Positions 52,042 through 60,926 of a DNA stretch of 64,000 nucleotides are shown piece after piece (position 1 is the first letter of the stretch; the number at the start of each line of letters is the position of its first letter). Under the pieces are notes generated by a model. It had not been told where the DNA came from. It was given only the letters and a program-made list of their open reading frames with translations, and did no database searches. Made by a program: the position numbers and the translations under genes. This stretch comes from Bacillus sp. F19 (GTDB lineage: Bacteria > Bacillota > Bacilli > Bacillales > Bacillaceae), in the NCBI GenBank assembly GCA_023823795.1, contig CP085710.1:1328001-1392000 (forward strand), in the 5' to 3' direction.

Positions 52042-52475
52042 GTATAAAAACTCCTTCTTCCTGACATAGGGAAAGCTTAACATATTTCGTATTTATTTTC
52101 AGTTTTTCGATGGAATTGATGAAATTGCCATGATAAAAGATTGAATATGATGACTTAGCAAAAGAAGCCATTATGTTTTTTAAAAGGGAATGAACAAAAA
52201 TGCACAAGAAATGCAAACATCGCATGTTGGTATACTTTTAACTTATTGGGGTTAGTGCTCCTTGTAAATTCCTTATTGAAATCGGGTTAAGTAAACGATT
52301 TATATCATGTAAAAAAACACCCGGAGTTTTTTATTCTGGCATCTAATCTTTCATATAATGATACATCCTTAATGCTGCTGCCGAATTAAATACTTTTCTG
52401 GTTCGGAGAGCTGCAGGGATAGCTGTTTCAAGTTGTATAACCAGGTCTTCTGCCGCTGGTTTTCTGCTTCCTTCT
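52042..52475. other. Intergenic region with no convincing gene
   Basis: 434 bp between two minus-strand genes. Next to the AraC gene, 52330-52470 has a minus-strand stretch without stops (ending KYLIRQQH), but it has no start codon or ribosome site. It may be a remnant. No strong terminator or recognised operator was seen. Confidence 0.4.
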
Positions 52476-53306
52476 CTACTTTCCTCTATAGACACCTGGT
52501 GTAACGCCATATTTCTTTTTAAAAGCTCTAATAAAATAGTTTGTTTCCATCCCCAGTCTTTCAGCTATTTCATGAACATGCCATTCTGGTTCTTCTTGCA
52601 GCAAAAAAATAGCTTTCTCAAAACGTATTTTATTTAAATATTGATAAGGTGTCAGACCGTACATTTTCCTGAAAATTCTGGTGAAATGCTGTGGTGTAAA
52701 GCCGGCGAGACTTGATAAGCTTGCCATTTCCAGAGGTTCGTCGTAATGTTCGTGAAGCAGATTTACGATTTTGCGAATGTTTTCGTGAGGTGAATGTTTT
52801 GCGCTGTTTATATGGCTTTCGTTGTTCGTTTCTTCCAGCTTTCTCAGCTCCAGCAAGAAAGAGTAAAGGCTGACGGATGCATTCATTACTGCATCATTCT
52901 CATTTTTCTGTGCAATTTGCCACAGTTTTTCAACATATGACCAAAGAGATGAAAATGATTTTACAGTCATCACTTTCGGCTGTTTAAGTCCTATATTCTC
53001 AAGGATTGGATTTACCGAATTTCCCTCAAACCCAATAAACCCTAATTGCCAGGGCGACTTGGTTAATGGAAAATATTCATGCGCCACTCCGGCAGGTAAA
53101 ACAAGGACATGCCCCGCCTTTAATTCAAGCTCTCCAAGCCCAAATATTCGAAATACCCCCGTGCCCTTTTTATTCAAGAAGACTTGATTCACGGGAAATC
53201 CGACGGGCCTGTTCATGTATACTTGATGCTCCCATCCAATTGAGTACAAAGTCAAAGGTATTCCTTTGTTATCCCCTCTCGTATTAAGAAAATGAATTGG
53301 CAGCAT
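52476..53306 (-). CDS. AraC-family transcriptional regulator
   Basis: A 276-residue regulator. The N-terminal cupin (about 1-150, with GELELKAGHVLVLPAGVAHE) would bind a sugar. The C-terminal pair of helix-turn-helix motifs (MASLSSLAGFTPQHFTRIFR, then HEIAERLGMETNYFIRAFKK and YGVTPGVYR) binds DNA. ATG 53306 has GGAGGGGG 5 bp upstream and is preferred to 53330. It is divergent from the carbohydrate ABC operon and separated from it by about 360 bp that carry a cre-like site, so it probably activates that operon in response to its substrate. Confidence 0.9.
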   Translation of the reverse strand: MLPIHFLNTRGDNKGIPLTLYSIGWEHQVYMNRPVGFPVNQVFLNKKGTGVFRIFGLGELELKAGHVLVLPAGVAHEYFPLTKSPWQLGFIGFEGNSVNPILENIGLKQPKVMTVKSFSSLWSYVEKLWQIAQKNENDAVMNASVSLYSFLLELRKLEETNNESHINSAKHSPHENIRKIVNLLHEHYDEPLEMASLSSLAGFTPQHFTRIFRKMYGLTPYQYLNKIRFEKAIFLLQEEPEWHVHEIAERLGMETNYFIRAFKKKYGVTPGVYRGK

Positions 53307-53666
53307 GGCTCTCCCCCTCCGTATGTTCAAAATATCCTATTTATTCGTTTGTTTTGTCCTATAGATTTGTGAAATATTCTATTATGATAAATATAACTAA
53401 AGATTAAAAATAGTTAAATAATTAAAAAGATGTCAATGAGAAGTCGTCGATTCAGTCAATGTGCCTATTATCAGCCATTAAAGAAGGGAGGAACATGTAC
53501 AACTGAAGAAACAATTGAACCCTTTTTCATATGCACTTGTAAGAAAATAGCTGTAGAGTCTCTGCTTGTTTGCAGTAAAATGAAAGCGCTTTAAAAAAGT
53601 GCTACTTGATCCTTATTAGTTCATGTAAGAAGTGTAATTATGACTACGTCAAAAGGAATGATTGCA
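53307..53666. other. Divergent control region of the carbohydrate operon
   Basis: A 360-bp gap between the AraC gene and the binding-protein gene. No further gene is evident; it contains the cre-like site at 53580-53594 and probably the AraC operator, not located. Confidence 0.5.
53580..53594 (+). promoter_or_regulatory. cre-like (CcpA) site before the sugar ABC operon
   Basis: ATGAAAGCGCTTTAA matches the cre consensus except for the C near its end. It lies 73 bp before the binding-protein start, which fits carbon catabolite repression of the operon. Confidence 0.6.
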
Positions 53667-54932
53667 ATGAAGTCAAAGAAGGTTTCAGGAATCGTCATGA
53701 TCCTTTTTATGTTTTGCGTTGTGATCGGATGTACAAAGCCTGTAAGTACGGAAGATGCAGCCGCTGATAGCAAGGTTCAGCTTACAATATGGTATTACAA
53801 TCGATCGATCGATGATGAACTTTTGGCAAGAGTTCAGGAGCAGTTCCCTCATGTTATATTGAAAACCCAAAAAATTGACGGTGCCACTTACAAAACAAAA
53901 CTTCAAACTACATTGATTGCAAAAAACGGAGCACCGGATATTGTTGCAATGAACGATTGGGTTTCTGAGTTTTTGCCATATCATGATGAGTTTGTAAATC
54001 TATTAGATTTAGAAGGTGAAGAGATAAAAGACCAATATTTGGACTGGAAGTGGAATAAGGCGTTAACACCAGATAAAAAGCATTTAATTGCTCTGCCGAT
54101 GGACATTGGGCCAACCGCTTTATTCTATCGGGAAGATTTATTTAAAGAAGCTGGGCTTCCAACCGACCCTGCTGAGGTATCTGCACACCTTTCAACTTGG
54201 GATGATTATATAAAAGCTGGAGAACAAATGAAAGCAAAAACCGGAGTCTACATGTTTGATACGATCAACAGAGTGTTCACCCAGCTCACAAGTCAAAGGA
54301 AAGATATATTCTTCAATAAATCTGATCAGTTTATAGGGGATGGTCCATCTATTAAAGAAGATTGGGAATATGGAGTGGAAATCCATAAAAAAGGATTAAG
54401 CGCCAACTTAGAAAATGGACCTGAATGGAGCGCCGGCATGAACAATGGAAAAGTGGCTTCATTTGTGGGCGCTTCCTGGGAAAAATTAATTCTTCAGGAT
54501 GCTGCTCCTGATACCGCAGGAAAGTGGCGGGTTGCAAGGGCTCCAGGCGGTGGCGGGAACAATGGGGGTTCATTTATAGGAGTTTTAAAAAGCTCAAAGC
54601 ATCCTAAAGAGGCATATGAGGTTATCAAGTGGCTGATGAATCCTGAAAATCAGCTTCAATCCTATTTAAAAATGGATTTATTCCCTTCAACACCCAGCAT
54701 ATTTGATGAACCGGAAATGATTGAGGAAGAGCCGTTTTTTGGCGGCCAAAAAACGGTGGAGGTCTTTAGCGAAGCAGCTCAAGATGTTCCAGTAGCATAC
54801 TATGGCCCTGAGCATTCTACAGCTAGTGCCGCTTTCGATGAACAATTGTTATTGATAGCAAGACAAAATAAAGATCCCGGCAAAGCGTGGAAAGATGCAT
54901 TAGAAAAAATAAAAAGGGAACTTTCACATTAA
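53667..54932 (+). CDS. Carbohydrate ABC transporter substrate-binding lipoprotein
   Basis: A 421-residue extracellular solute-binding protein of family 1. The signal peptide (SGIVMILFMFCVVIGC) ends in a lipobox VIGC. The mature protein opens VQLTIWYYN and has AKNGAPDIVAMNDWVSE, LPMDIGPTALFYREDLFKEA and the hinge segment TWDDYIKAGEQMK typical of CUT1 sugar-binding proteins. ATG 53667 has AAAGGA 9 bp upstream and is preferred to 53640. It leads an operon with two permeases and two catabolic enzymes. The ligand is probably an oligosaccharide or polyol; the exact sugar is unknown. Confidence 0.88.
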   Translation: MKSKKVSGIVMILFMFCVVIGCTKPVSTEDAAADSKVQLTIWYYNRSIDDELLARVQEQFPHVILKTQKIDGATYKTKLQTTLIAKNGAPDIVAMNDWVSEFLPYHDEFVNLLDLEGEEIKDQYLDWKWNKALTPDKKHLIALPMDIGPTALFYREDLFKEAGLPTDPAEVSAHLSTWDDYIKAGEQMKAKTGVYMFDTINRVFTQLTSQRKDIFFNKSDQFIGDGPSIKEDWEYGVEIHKKGLSANLENGPEWSAGMNNGKVASFVGASWEKLILQDAAPDTAGKWRVARAPGGGGNNGGSFIGVLKSSKHPKEAYEVIKWLMNPENQLQSYLKMDLFPSTPSIFDEPEMIEEEPFFGGQKTVEVFSEAAQDVPVAYYGPEHSTASAAFDEQLLLIARQNKDPGKAWKDALEKIKRELSH

Positions 54933-55024
54933 TGATCGGGCTGGAACTATTTAGCATTCTTCATGAAATGGACTGAATGCTTCTTCAGCAGATTAAAGGA
55001 GGTCTTAGAAAGGTGGATGGCCCT

Positions 55025-55969
55025 ATGAAAATTGAAAAAACGGAAACACTTGCACACCCAGCCGTTCAGTCAGCTAAAAGCAGTATCTGGCATGATATTT
55101 ATAAAAATAAAGTATTGTATCTCTTTATATCGCCATTTTATCTTCTCTTTTTAGCATTTGGTTTGTTTCCTGTACTCTTTTCTTTATTTCTTTCATTTCA
55201 AAGCTGGGCTGGAATTGGAGAAATGGAGTTTGTCGGGCTGGTCCAATTCAGGTATTTAATAACGGATCCTGTTTTTTGGAAGGCAATTGGAAACACCTTT
55301 ATTATTTGGTTTTTATCAACTATTCCCATGCTGTTTGGCGCATTGTGCATAGCGTTTTTGCTGAATGTACCCATGCTCAGGTTCAAGGGATTCTACAGAA
55401 CCGCTTTTTTCTTAACTAATGTTACGTCTATCGTCGCGGTTACCATTATCTTTAAATCTATATTTGGAAATCAGTATGGTCTCTTCAATTATATATTAAC
55501 TGTGATCGGTCTTGAGCCTGTTCCATGGATGAACTCTGGCATTCTAGTCAAAATTGTGATTGCTTCCATGGTTGTCTGGCGATGGGCAGGTTATAACGCC
55601 ATTATCTATCTTGCAGGCCTTCAAAGTATTCCAAATACACTTTACGAAGCTGCAAAAATAGATGGTGCGAGTTCATATCAAATGTTTTTTCATATCACGA
55701 TTCCCATGCTTCGGCCTATTATCCTGTTTACTGTTTTAATGACAACAATAGGATCCATGCAGCTGTTCACTGAGCCGCAAGTTTTGCTTGGAGATTCTGG
55801 CGGCGTTGGAGAGTCGGGCTTAACAATTGCTTTGTACATGTATCAGCAAGGGTTTATCAAGCATGAGTTTGGATATGCAGCAGCCATTTCATGGGCACTA
55901 TTTCTAATCATTGCTCTTTTTTCATTATTCAACTGGAAAGTTGTTCAGAGGACTGGCGTGAAATCCTAG
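55025..55969 (+). CDS. Carbohydrate ABC transporter permease 1
   Basis: A 314-residue CUT1 permease (MalF type) with six helices; helix 1 is YLFISPFYLLFLAFGLFPVLF. The EAA loop that docks the ATPase is EAAKIDGASSYQMFFHI near residue 210. ATG 55025 follows AGGTGG by about 8 bp; the frame reaches back to ATG 54977, where no ribosome site is seen. It is 92 bp after the binding-protein gene and 17 bp before permease 2. Confidence 0.9.
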   Translation: MKIEKTETLAHPAVQSAKSSIWHDIYKNKVLYLFISPFYLLFLAFGLFPVLFSLFLSFQSWAGIGEMEFVGLVQFRYLITDPVFWKAIGNTFIIWFLSTIPMLFGALCIAFLLNVPMLRFKGFYRTAFFLTNVTSIVAVTIIFKSIFGNQYGLFNYILTVIGLEPVPWMNSGILVKIVIASMVVWRWAGYNAIIYLAGLQSIPNTLYEAAKIDGASSYQMFFHITIPMLRPIILFTVLMTTIGSMQLFTEPQVLLGDSGGVGESGLTIALYMYQQGFIKHEFGYAAAISWALFLIIALFSLFNWKVVQRTGVKS

Positions 55970-55986
55970 AAGGGAGAATCGATCTA

Positions 55987-56820
55987 ATGAACCGAATGAA
56001 GGCACGTTTAAAAAAAATGATCCTGCATCTTATCTTATTAATAGGTGTTTTCATTTCTATCTTTCCTTTTTACTGGCTTGTCGTTATGGCTTCAAATAAA
56101 ACGGGCGACATTCTTGCGTTTCCTCCTAAACTGACACTTGGCAATGAGCTTTTTGCAAATATCGGAAAGGTCCTTCTGAATGTGGACTTCTTTCAGGCTT
56201 TTTTAAACACCTTATTTGTGGCTTGCGCATCAACAGCTGGCATCTTATTCTTTTGTTCACTTGCAGGATTTACGTTCGCAAAGTTCGTGTTTCCCGGAAA
56301 AAGAATATTGTTCGGGGGCCTGCTGGTCACAATGATGATTCCTTCGCAGCTTTCATTTATTCCATCTTTTCTTATGGTTGCGGAAATTGGCTGGGCCAGT
56401 ACGTTTAAAGCGCTGATCATCCCGGGCATCGCCAGTGCTTTTGGGATCTTTTGGATCAAGCAGTTTGCTGAGGAAGCTATACACGATAGTTTGCTTGATG
56501 CGGGAAGACTCGATGGCTGCAGTCCCTTCAGTCTATATTGGCACATTGCTCTGCCAATCTTGAGACCGGCGCTTGCATTTCTGGGTATTTTCTCTTTTAT
56601 TGGCAGCTGGAATGACTATTTATGGCCGCTTGTGGCTTTAAATGATCCTGAGAAATTCACGCTTCAAGTTGCTTTATCGCAGTTAAATGGGATATACACA
56701 ACAGATTACGGGATGGTTATGGCAGGTACATTAATGGCCACTCTACCATTAATCATCTTCTTCCTTTTTGTAAGCCGTCAATTTATCTCTGGCATAACAG
56801 CTGGTGCCCTAAAAGATTAA
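55987..56820 (+). CDS. Carbohydrate ABC transporter permease 2
   Basis: A 277-residue CUT1 permease (MalG type), six helices, starting with LILLIGVFISIFPFYWLVVM. Its EAA-type loop DAGRLDGCSPFSLYWHIAL near 180 contacts the ATPase. AAGGGAG lies before ATG 55987; the longer frame from 55891 overlaps permease 1 in another phase. No ATPase gene occurs in this operon, so a general ATPase of MsmX type encoded elsewhere is expected to energise it. Confidence 0.9.
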   Translation: MNRMKARLKKMILHLILLIGVFISIFPFYWLVVMASNKTGDILAFPPKLTLGNELFANIGKVLLNVDFFQAFLNTLFVACASTAGILFFCSLAGFTFAKFVFPGKRILFGGLLVTMMIPSQLSFIPSFLMVAEIGWASTFKALIIPGIASAFGIFWIKQFAEEAIHDSLLDAGRLDGCSPFSLYWHIALPILRPALAFLGIFSFIGSWNDYLWPLVALNDPEKFTLQVALSQLNGIYTTDYGMVMAGTLMATLPLIIFFLFVSRQFISGITAGALKD

Positions 56821-56912
56821 TAGAATTGCCTTAAAGGAGGTGGGGCCTTCACTAAATGATTATTTGGAAGCTCCAGTAAAGGATGAAACCAATTAATAAG
56901 GAGGCTATTTTT

Positions 56913-57899
56913 ATGACGTTAAAAATTGGATTTATAGGTACAGGCGGTATTGCAAAATTCCACATAAATAATCTTGCCAAGATAAATGATGTACAAGTAT
57001 CAGCCTTATGCGATGTTCAAGTGGAAAGAGCGCAGGCGGAAGCACAGCAATGGTCTGATGCAAGGGCTTATGCAAATGTAAACGATATGCTTGACGATCG
57101 GAATTTAGATGCCGTTTACATATGTGTTCCGCCTATGGTGCATGGTGAAGCAGAAAAAGCTGTTATCGAGAGAGGCATTCCTTTTCTTGTGGAAAAGCCG
57201 CTTGGCATTGATCATAAACAGCCGGATGACATTTTAAAGCTTGTAGAAGCAAATAAATTGATCACATCGGTAGGTTATCATTGGCGCTATCAGGAAGGAG
57301 TTCAAAGAGCACTTTCAATGCTCACTGAACGTAAGGCGGGTATGGCGCTGGGCTACTGGATGGGAGGCATGCCCATGGTGCCATGGTGGAGACTTCAGGA
57401 AGGTTCAGGAGGACAATTTGTTGAGCAAACAACCCATATCGTTGATTTATTGCGCTATCTTTGCGGAGAGGTGAAAGAGGTTTATGCCTCCTATGGTAAA
57501 CGTGTGATGCATGAAAAAGTAAAAGGAACTACCGTTGCTGATGTTGGGACTGTTACATTGACTCTCCATAACGGAATGGTTGCAACAATATCCAATACAT
57601 GTATGTCTCCTGTTGGACATAAGGTTGGCCTTGACATTTATACAGAACAGGGAGTTTTGGAAATTACAGGATCAGGACTGAAAGAGATTTCTCCAGACCG
57701 TACTTTTGACTATCATGATAGGAAGAACCCTTATCTTTTGGAAGATGAGGCTTTTATTCAGGCTGTACAAACAGGTGATCCATCCAGTGTTTTATCAGAT
57801 TATAGAGATGCTGTCAAAACGCACAAGGTAACATTGGCAGCGAATGAATCGGCTGAGTCTGGGAAACCGGTTTCACTTAAGGAGTTGTCAAGAATATGA
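56913..57899 (+). CDS. Gfo/Idh/MocA-family oxidoreductase
   Basis: A 328-residue NAD(P)-dependent dehydrogenase acting on a sugar, inositol or related polyol. The Rossmann domain opens KIGFIGTGGIAKFH (dinucleotide loop) and the catalytic Lys lies in VEKPLG near residue 97. The C-terminal alpha/beta domain follows, with FVEQTTHIVDLLRYL where the family's conserved His sits. AAGGAGG is 8 bp before ATG 56913. Its stop overlaps the next gene by 4 bp (ATGA). With the transporter this suggests uptake and oxidation of the imported sugar. Confidence 0.9.
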   Translation: MTLKIGFIGTGGIAKFHINNLAKINDVQVSALCDVQVERAQAEAQQWSDARAYANVNDMLDDRNLDAVYICVPPMVHGEAEKAVIERGIPFLVEKPLGIDHKQPDDILKLVEANKLITSVGYHWRYQEGVQRALSMLTERKAGMALGYWMGGMPMVPWWRLQEGSGGQFVEQTTHIVDLLRYLCGEVKEVYASYGKRVMHEKVKGTTVADVGTVTLTLHNGMVATISNTCMSPVGHKVGLDIYTEQGVLEITGSGLKEISPDRTFDYHDRKNPYLLEDEAFIQAVQTGDPSSVLSDYRDAVKTHKVTLAANESAESGKPVSLKELSRI

Positions 57900-58681
57900 A
57901 GTTTTCTCTTTGTATAGGTGCTTATAAAGGGAAGGATGCTATTTACCATTTGGAGAAGATTAAAGAACATGGCTTTCAAGGTTTGGAGTATTACAGCTGG
58001 TGGGACCTTGATCTGGAAAAGATCTCAAAGGAACAGGAACGGATTGGTGCAGGCATTATTGCTACCTGCACACGCTATTTTAATTTAGTTGATTCAAGCA
58101 GGCGTGCTGAATATTTAGCAGGTTTGAAAGAAACCATTGAAGCTTGTAAAATTCTTGGAACTCCATCTATTATTACTCAAACCGGCAATGTTCAGGATGG
58201 TGTATCCCGGGAAGTTCAGCAGCAGGCAATGATTGAAACATTAAAACAGTGTGCTGTTATGTGTGAGGATGCCGATGTCATTCTTGAAGTTGAACCTTTG
58301 AATGGACTTGTTGATCATCAGGGACATTTCCTCCAATATTCAGATGAGGCTGTGTCAATTATTGATAAAGTCGACAGTCCGAATGTTAAATTAGTATTTG
58401 ATGTGTACCATCAGCAGATTACAGAGGGGAATGTCATTCGAAACGCAACGAACTATGCAGATCGAATCAACCATTACCATATTGCTGATAATCCTGGGCG
58501 GAATCAGCCTGGTTCTGGAGAACTGAATTATGTCAATATCCTTAAGGCCATTAAAGAAACGGGGTACAATGGTTTTGTAGGGTTAGAGTGCGGTTATACA
58601 AAAAATACAGATGAAGCTCTAGAAGAATTTTCACAAACCATTATTAAAAATGTATTTCCATCTGAAGCGGGTGCTAGATAA
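57896..58681 (+). CDS. Sugar phosphate isomerase/epimerase family protein
   Basis: A 261-residue TIM barrel of the xylose-isomerase-like (AP endonuclease 2) family, near hydroxypyruvate isomerase and inosose/ketose epimerases. Metal ligands appear in ILEVEPLN (Glu), LVFDVYHQQ (Asp, His), NHYHIADNPGR (His) and FVGLECGY (Glu). It overlaps the oxidoreductase by 4 bp, so the two are translated together and probably catalyse successive steps on the imported compound. It is the last gene of the operon; a terminator follows at 58857. Confidence 0.88.
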   Translation: MKFSLCIGAYKGKDAIYHLEKIKEHGFQGLEYYSWWDLDLEKISKEQERIGAGIIATCTRYFNLVDSSRRAEYLAGLKETIEACKILGTPSIITQTGNVQDGVSREVQQQAMIETLKQCAVMCEDADVILEVEPLNGLVDHQGHFLQYSDEAVSIIDKVDSPNVKLVFDVYHQQITEGNVIRNATNYADRINHYHIADNPGRNQPGSGELNYVNILKAIKETGYNGFVGLECGYTKNTDEALEEFSQTIIKNVFPSEAGAR

Positions 58682-58856
58682 CTGCATTTCTCATTCATAA
58701 AGAGTTGCTTATGTTTGTTCTGAGCTCTTTTGTGCTGCAAAATTGGTTAAAAAAAGCCGAGATGGATGAAAAAGGAATCCATCTCAATAAAGGTCTGTAA
58801 AGTAGAAGATATCTAAAAAGGCTTTGTTTATATTGTAAGTTTTATATAACACTAGT

Positions 58857-58890
58857 AAGTCTCTCCCGTATAAGGGAGGGGCTTTTTCTT
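58857..58890 (+). terminator. Terminator of the carbohydrate operon
   Basis: AAGTCTCTCCC pairs with GGGAGGGGCTT (G-U pairs included) around a GTATAA loop, followed by TTTTTC. It is about 175 bp after the last stop. Confidence 0.75.
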
Positions 58891-58958
58891 TATTTTTGAC
58901 GGTATTTTCAGCTTGAATGTAAAAATAGTATGAACATCATAACAAATTTCACTGAACC

Positions 58959-58996
58959 TTTACATAAAACTAAAACTCTTTTACATTGCCTTAACG
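58959..58996 (+). promoter_or_regulatory. PhoP box of the phnFDCE operon
   Basis: Four TTAACA-like repeats, TTTACA (58959), CTAAAA (58970), TTTACA (58980) and TTAACG (58991), start 10-11 bp apart, the Bacillus PhoP box arrangement. A possible -10 TACATT lies at 59017-59022, 20 bp after the last repeat, the same distance as at the phnG promoter. Confidence 0.75.
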
Positions 58997-59058
58997 ATCC
59001 CAACTTGTTAATAAGGTACATTTAAACCAGTGAGTAAAGTCAGAAAGGAGAAAACAGA

Positions 59059-59781
59059 ATGAGGGTTCAGGATGAAGCCGTTTTGCATCTGCAGATCGCA
59101 GAATCGATGATTGAAAAAATCCGCAATGGCCACTATAGGGAAAGTGAAAAAATCCCTTCGGAAAATGAGCTTTGCCGCCAATTTCATGTGAATCGGCATG
59201 TAGTAAGACAAGCCATTGCAAGAATGACCAACCTTGGCTGGGTCACACCGGTTCAGGGAAAGGGCTGCTATATTAACCGAATCATGAAGCCTGTTCAATA
59301 TGTTCTGTCCTCTCAAACAAGATTCTCTGAAAATATGACAAATCAAGGCGTTCCGCATAAAAGCAAGCTGCTTCATTGGGAAGCAGGACTGCCGTCAGAA
59401 GAAGAGCGGGAGCATCTGCAGATTCAGCAGAATGAGAAAGTGTACCGTTTAGAGATTTTAAGATATGTGGATGAAATGCCGATGTCCGTCACGACAACCG
59501 TTTTTCCAGAAGCAGAGGTTCCAGGGCTTGAAAATTATTTTGAGGATTTTCATTCCTTATATGGGCTGCTAGAAAAACACTATCAGTTTCGCCCTGTGCG
59601 ATGCAAATCCATTTTTCACGCAAGTCTTCCGTTTTTGAAAGATGCAAAGGTATTGCTGATTCCTGAGAGCGTGCCGATTGTGCAAATTGAAAGTCTGATG
59701 AATCATCCTGGGGGTTCCCCGGTTGAATACAGCATTGCAAGAGTCAGAAGCGACATGCATCGCTGCCTGATCGAATTTTAA
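59059..59781 (+). CDS. phnF: GntR/HutC-family regulator, PhnF-type
   Basis: A 240-residue regulator with an N-terminal GntR winged helix (residues 8-72: KIPSENELCRQFHVNRHVVR, then GWVTPVQGKGCYI) and a C-terminal UTRA ligand domain (about 95-238, with VYRLEILRYVDEMPMSV). It is the first gene of the phosphonate transport operon, before phnD, which fits PhnF, the repressor of phosphonate use. AAAGGAG lies before the ATG. Both local (PhnF) and global (PhoP) control of the operon are therefore likely. Confidence 0.88.
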   Translation: MRVQDEAVLHLQIAESMIEKIRNGHYRESEKIPSENELCRQFHVNRHVVRQAIARMTNLGWVTPVQGKGCYINRIMKPVQYVLSSQTRFSENMTNQGVPHKSKLLHWEAGLPSEEEREHLQIQQNEKVYRLEILRYVDEMPMSVTTTVFPEAEVPGLENYFEDFHSLYGLLEKHYQFRPVRCKSIFHASLPFLKDAKVLLIPESVPIVQIESLMNHPGGSPVEYSIARVRSDMHRCLIEF

Positions 59782-59867
59782 GGGGGTGTTGTCTGCATTT
59801 CTTAAAGCTTTGCGTTTTCTGAATTCGATATCCACCAAACTAAAACAAGTTAAAAGGAGAATTTTCG

Positions 59868-60902
59868 ATGAAAAAATGGTTTGTTCTTATGTTCCTGTTT
59901 AGTTTTGCTGCAATTTTGTCTGCCTGTTCATCTGAAGCACAAAGCGGAAGCGGAGGCAGTGATGATACGCTGACGATTGCCTGGTATCCTAATGAATCCG
60001 GGGCTGATTTAAAAGGTGCACGCGAGGAAATCGGTAAAGTGGTTGAAGAAGCAACTGGCAAAAAGGTTGAGCACAAAACGACGACAGATTACATTATTGC
60101 GATCGAATCGATTGCAAATGGAAATGCAGATATCGCCTTTATGGGAGCGCAAGGCTACATCGAAGCTAATGCTAAAAACGAAAAAGTACAGCCGCTGGTT
60201 GTTCCAAGCGGTGCATCAGGTACAATCGACGATGCTGTTTATCACAGCTGGCTTGCTGTACAAAAAGAAAATGCAGAGTCATATAAAGACGGCGAAGAAT
60301 TCAAGATTGATGAAATCAAAGATAAAAAGTTTTCATTTGTCTCAAACAGCTCTACTTCTGGCTTTAAAGTACCTTCAGACGGCATTGTTTCCTATTTCAG
60401 CAAAATGGACGAGTACAAAGATCTTAAAGCAGAAGACTTGCTAGAAGGCGGAAAGTTTTTCAGCGAGGTTCAATATGGCGGTTCCCACCAGGGATCTGCA
60501 GTGAACTTACTGGCAGGTAAATCAGATGCAGCAGCGTTTTGTGATACTTGTGTTCAAAACTATGTTGAGCTATCTGAAGGTGATGAGAATACTGCAGGAG
60601 CGGTTTACAAAGTAAAAGAGGATGCTGCGGAGCCATTTAATACAGTCCCTGGTAAAGAGTTCACGTTAATTTCTGTCACACCGGTATTGAATGCACCATT
60701 TACAGTCAATACAGAAACAGTCAGTGAAGAAGATATTAAATCTCTTAAAGAAGCCTTTACTTCTGATGAAATGGCAAGCAATGAGAATATTTTCATTCCG
60801 GAAGATTCAGAGACTTCAGGCTTGTTCTACAAAACGGACAAAGAACGATTCCTTGAAGTAGAAGATGCATGGTTTGATCCGATCAGAGAATTATCTAAAT
60901 AA
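59868..60902 (+). CDS. phnD: Phosphonate ABC transporter substrate-binding protein
   Basis: A 344-residue lipoprotein that captures phosphonates outside the membrane. The signal peptide ends in lipobox LSAC (acylated Cys20). The mature part opens LTIAWYPNESGADLKGAREE and has the PhnD/TauT-like segments NADIAFMGAQGYIEAN, SFVSNSSTSGFKVP (phosphate-binding turn) and YGGSHQGSAVNLLAGKSDAA. Its length is somewhat above the common 300-330. AAAAGGAG precedes the ATG. It is 24 bp before phnC in the same operon. Confidence 0.92.
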   Translation: MKKWFVLMFLFSFAAILSACSSEAQSGSGGSDDTLTIAWYPNESGADLKGAREEIGKVVEEATGKKVEHKTTTDYIIAIESIANGNADIAFMGAQGYIEANAKNEKVQPLVVPSGASGTIDDAVYHSWLAVQKENAESYKDGEEFKIDEIKDKKFSFVSNSSTSGFKVPSDGIVSYFSKMDEYKDLKAEDLLEGGKFFSEVQYGGSHQGSAVNLLAGKSDAAAFCDTCVQNYVELSEGDENTAGAVYKVKEDAAEPFNTVPGKEFTLISVTPVLNAPFTVNTETVSEEDIKSLKEAFTSDEMASNENIFIPEDSETSGLFYKTDKERFLEVEDAWFDPIRELSK

Positions 60903-60926
60903 ATCATGAAGAAGAGGGAGATAACA

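Noticed and set aside
52330-52475. Minus-strand coding stretch after the AraC gene
   Set aside because: There is no start codon in frame, and a TAG stop lies just before it; at most a remnant.
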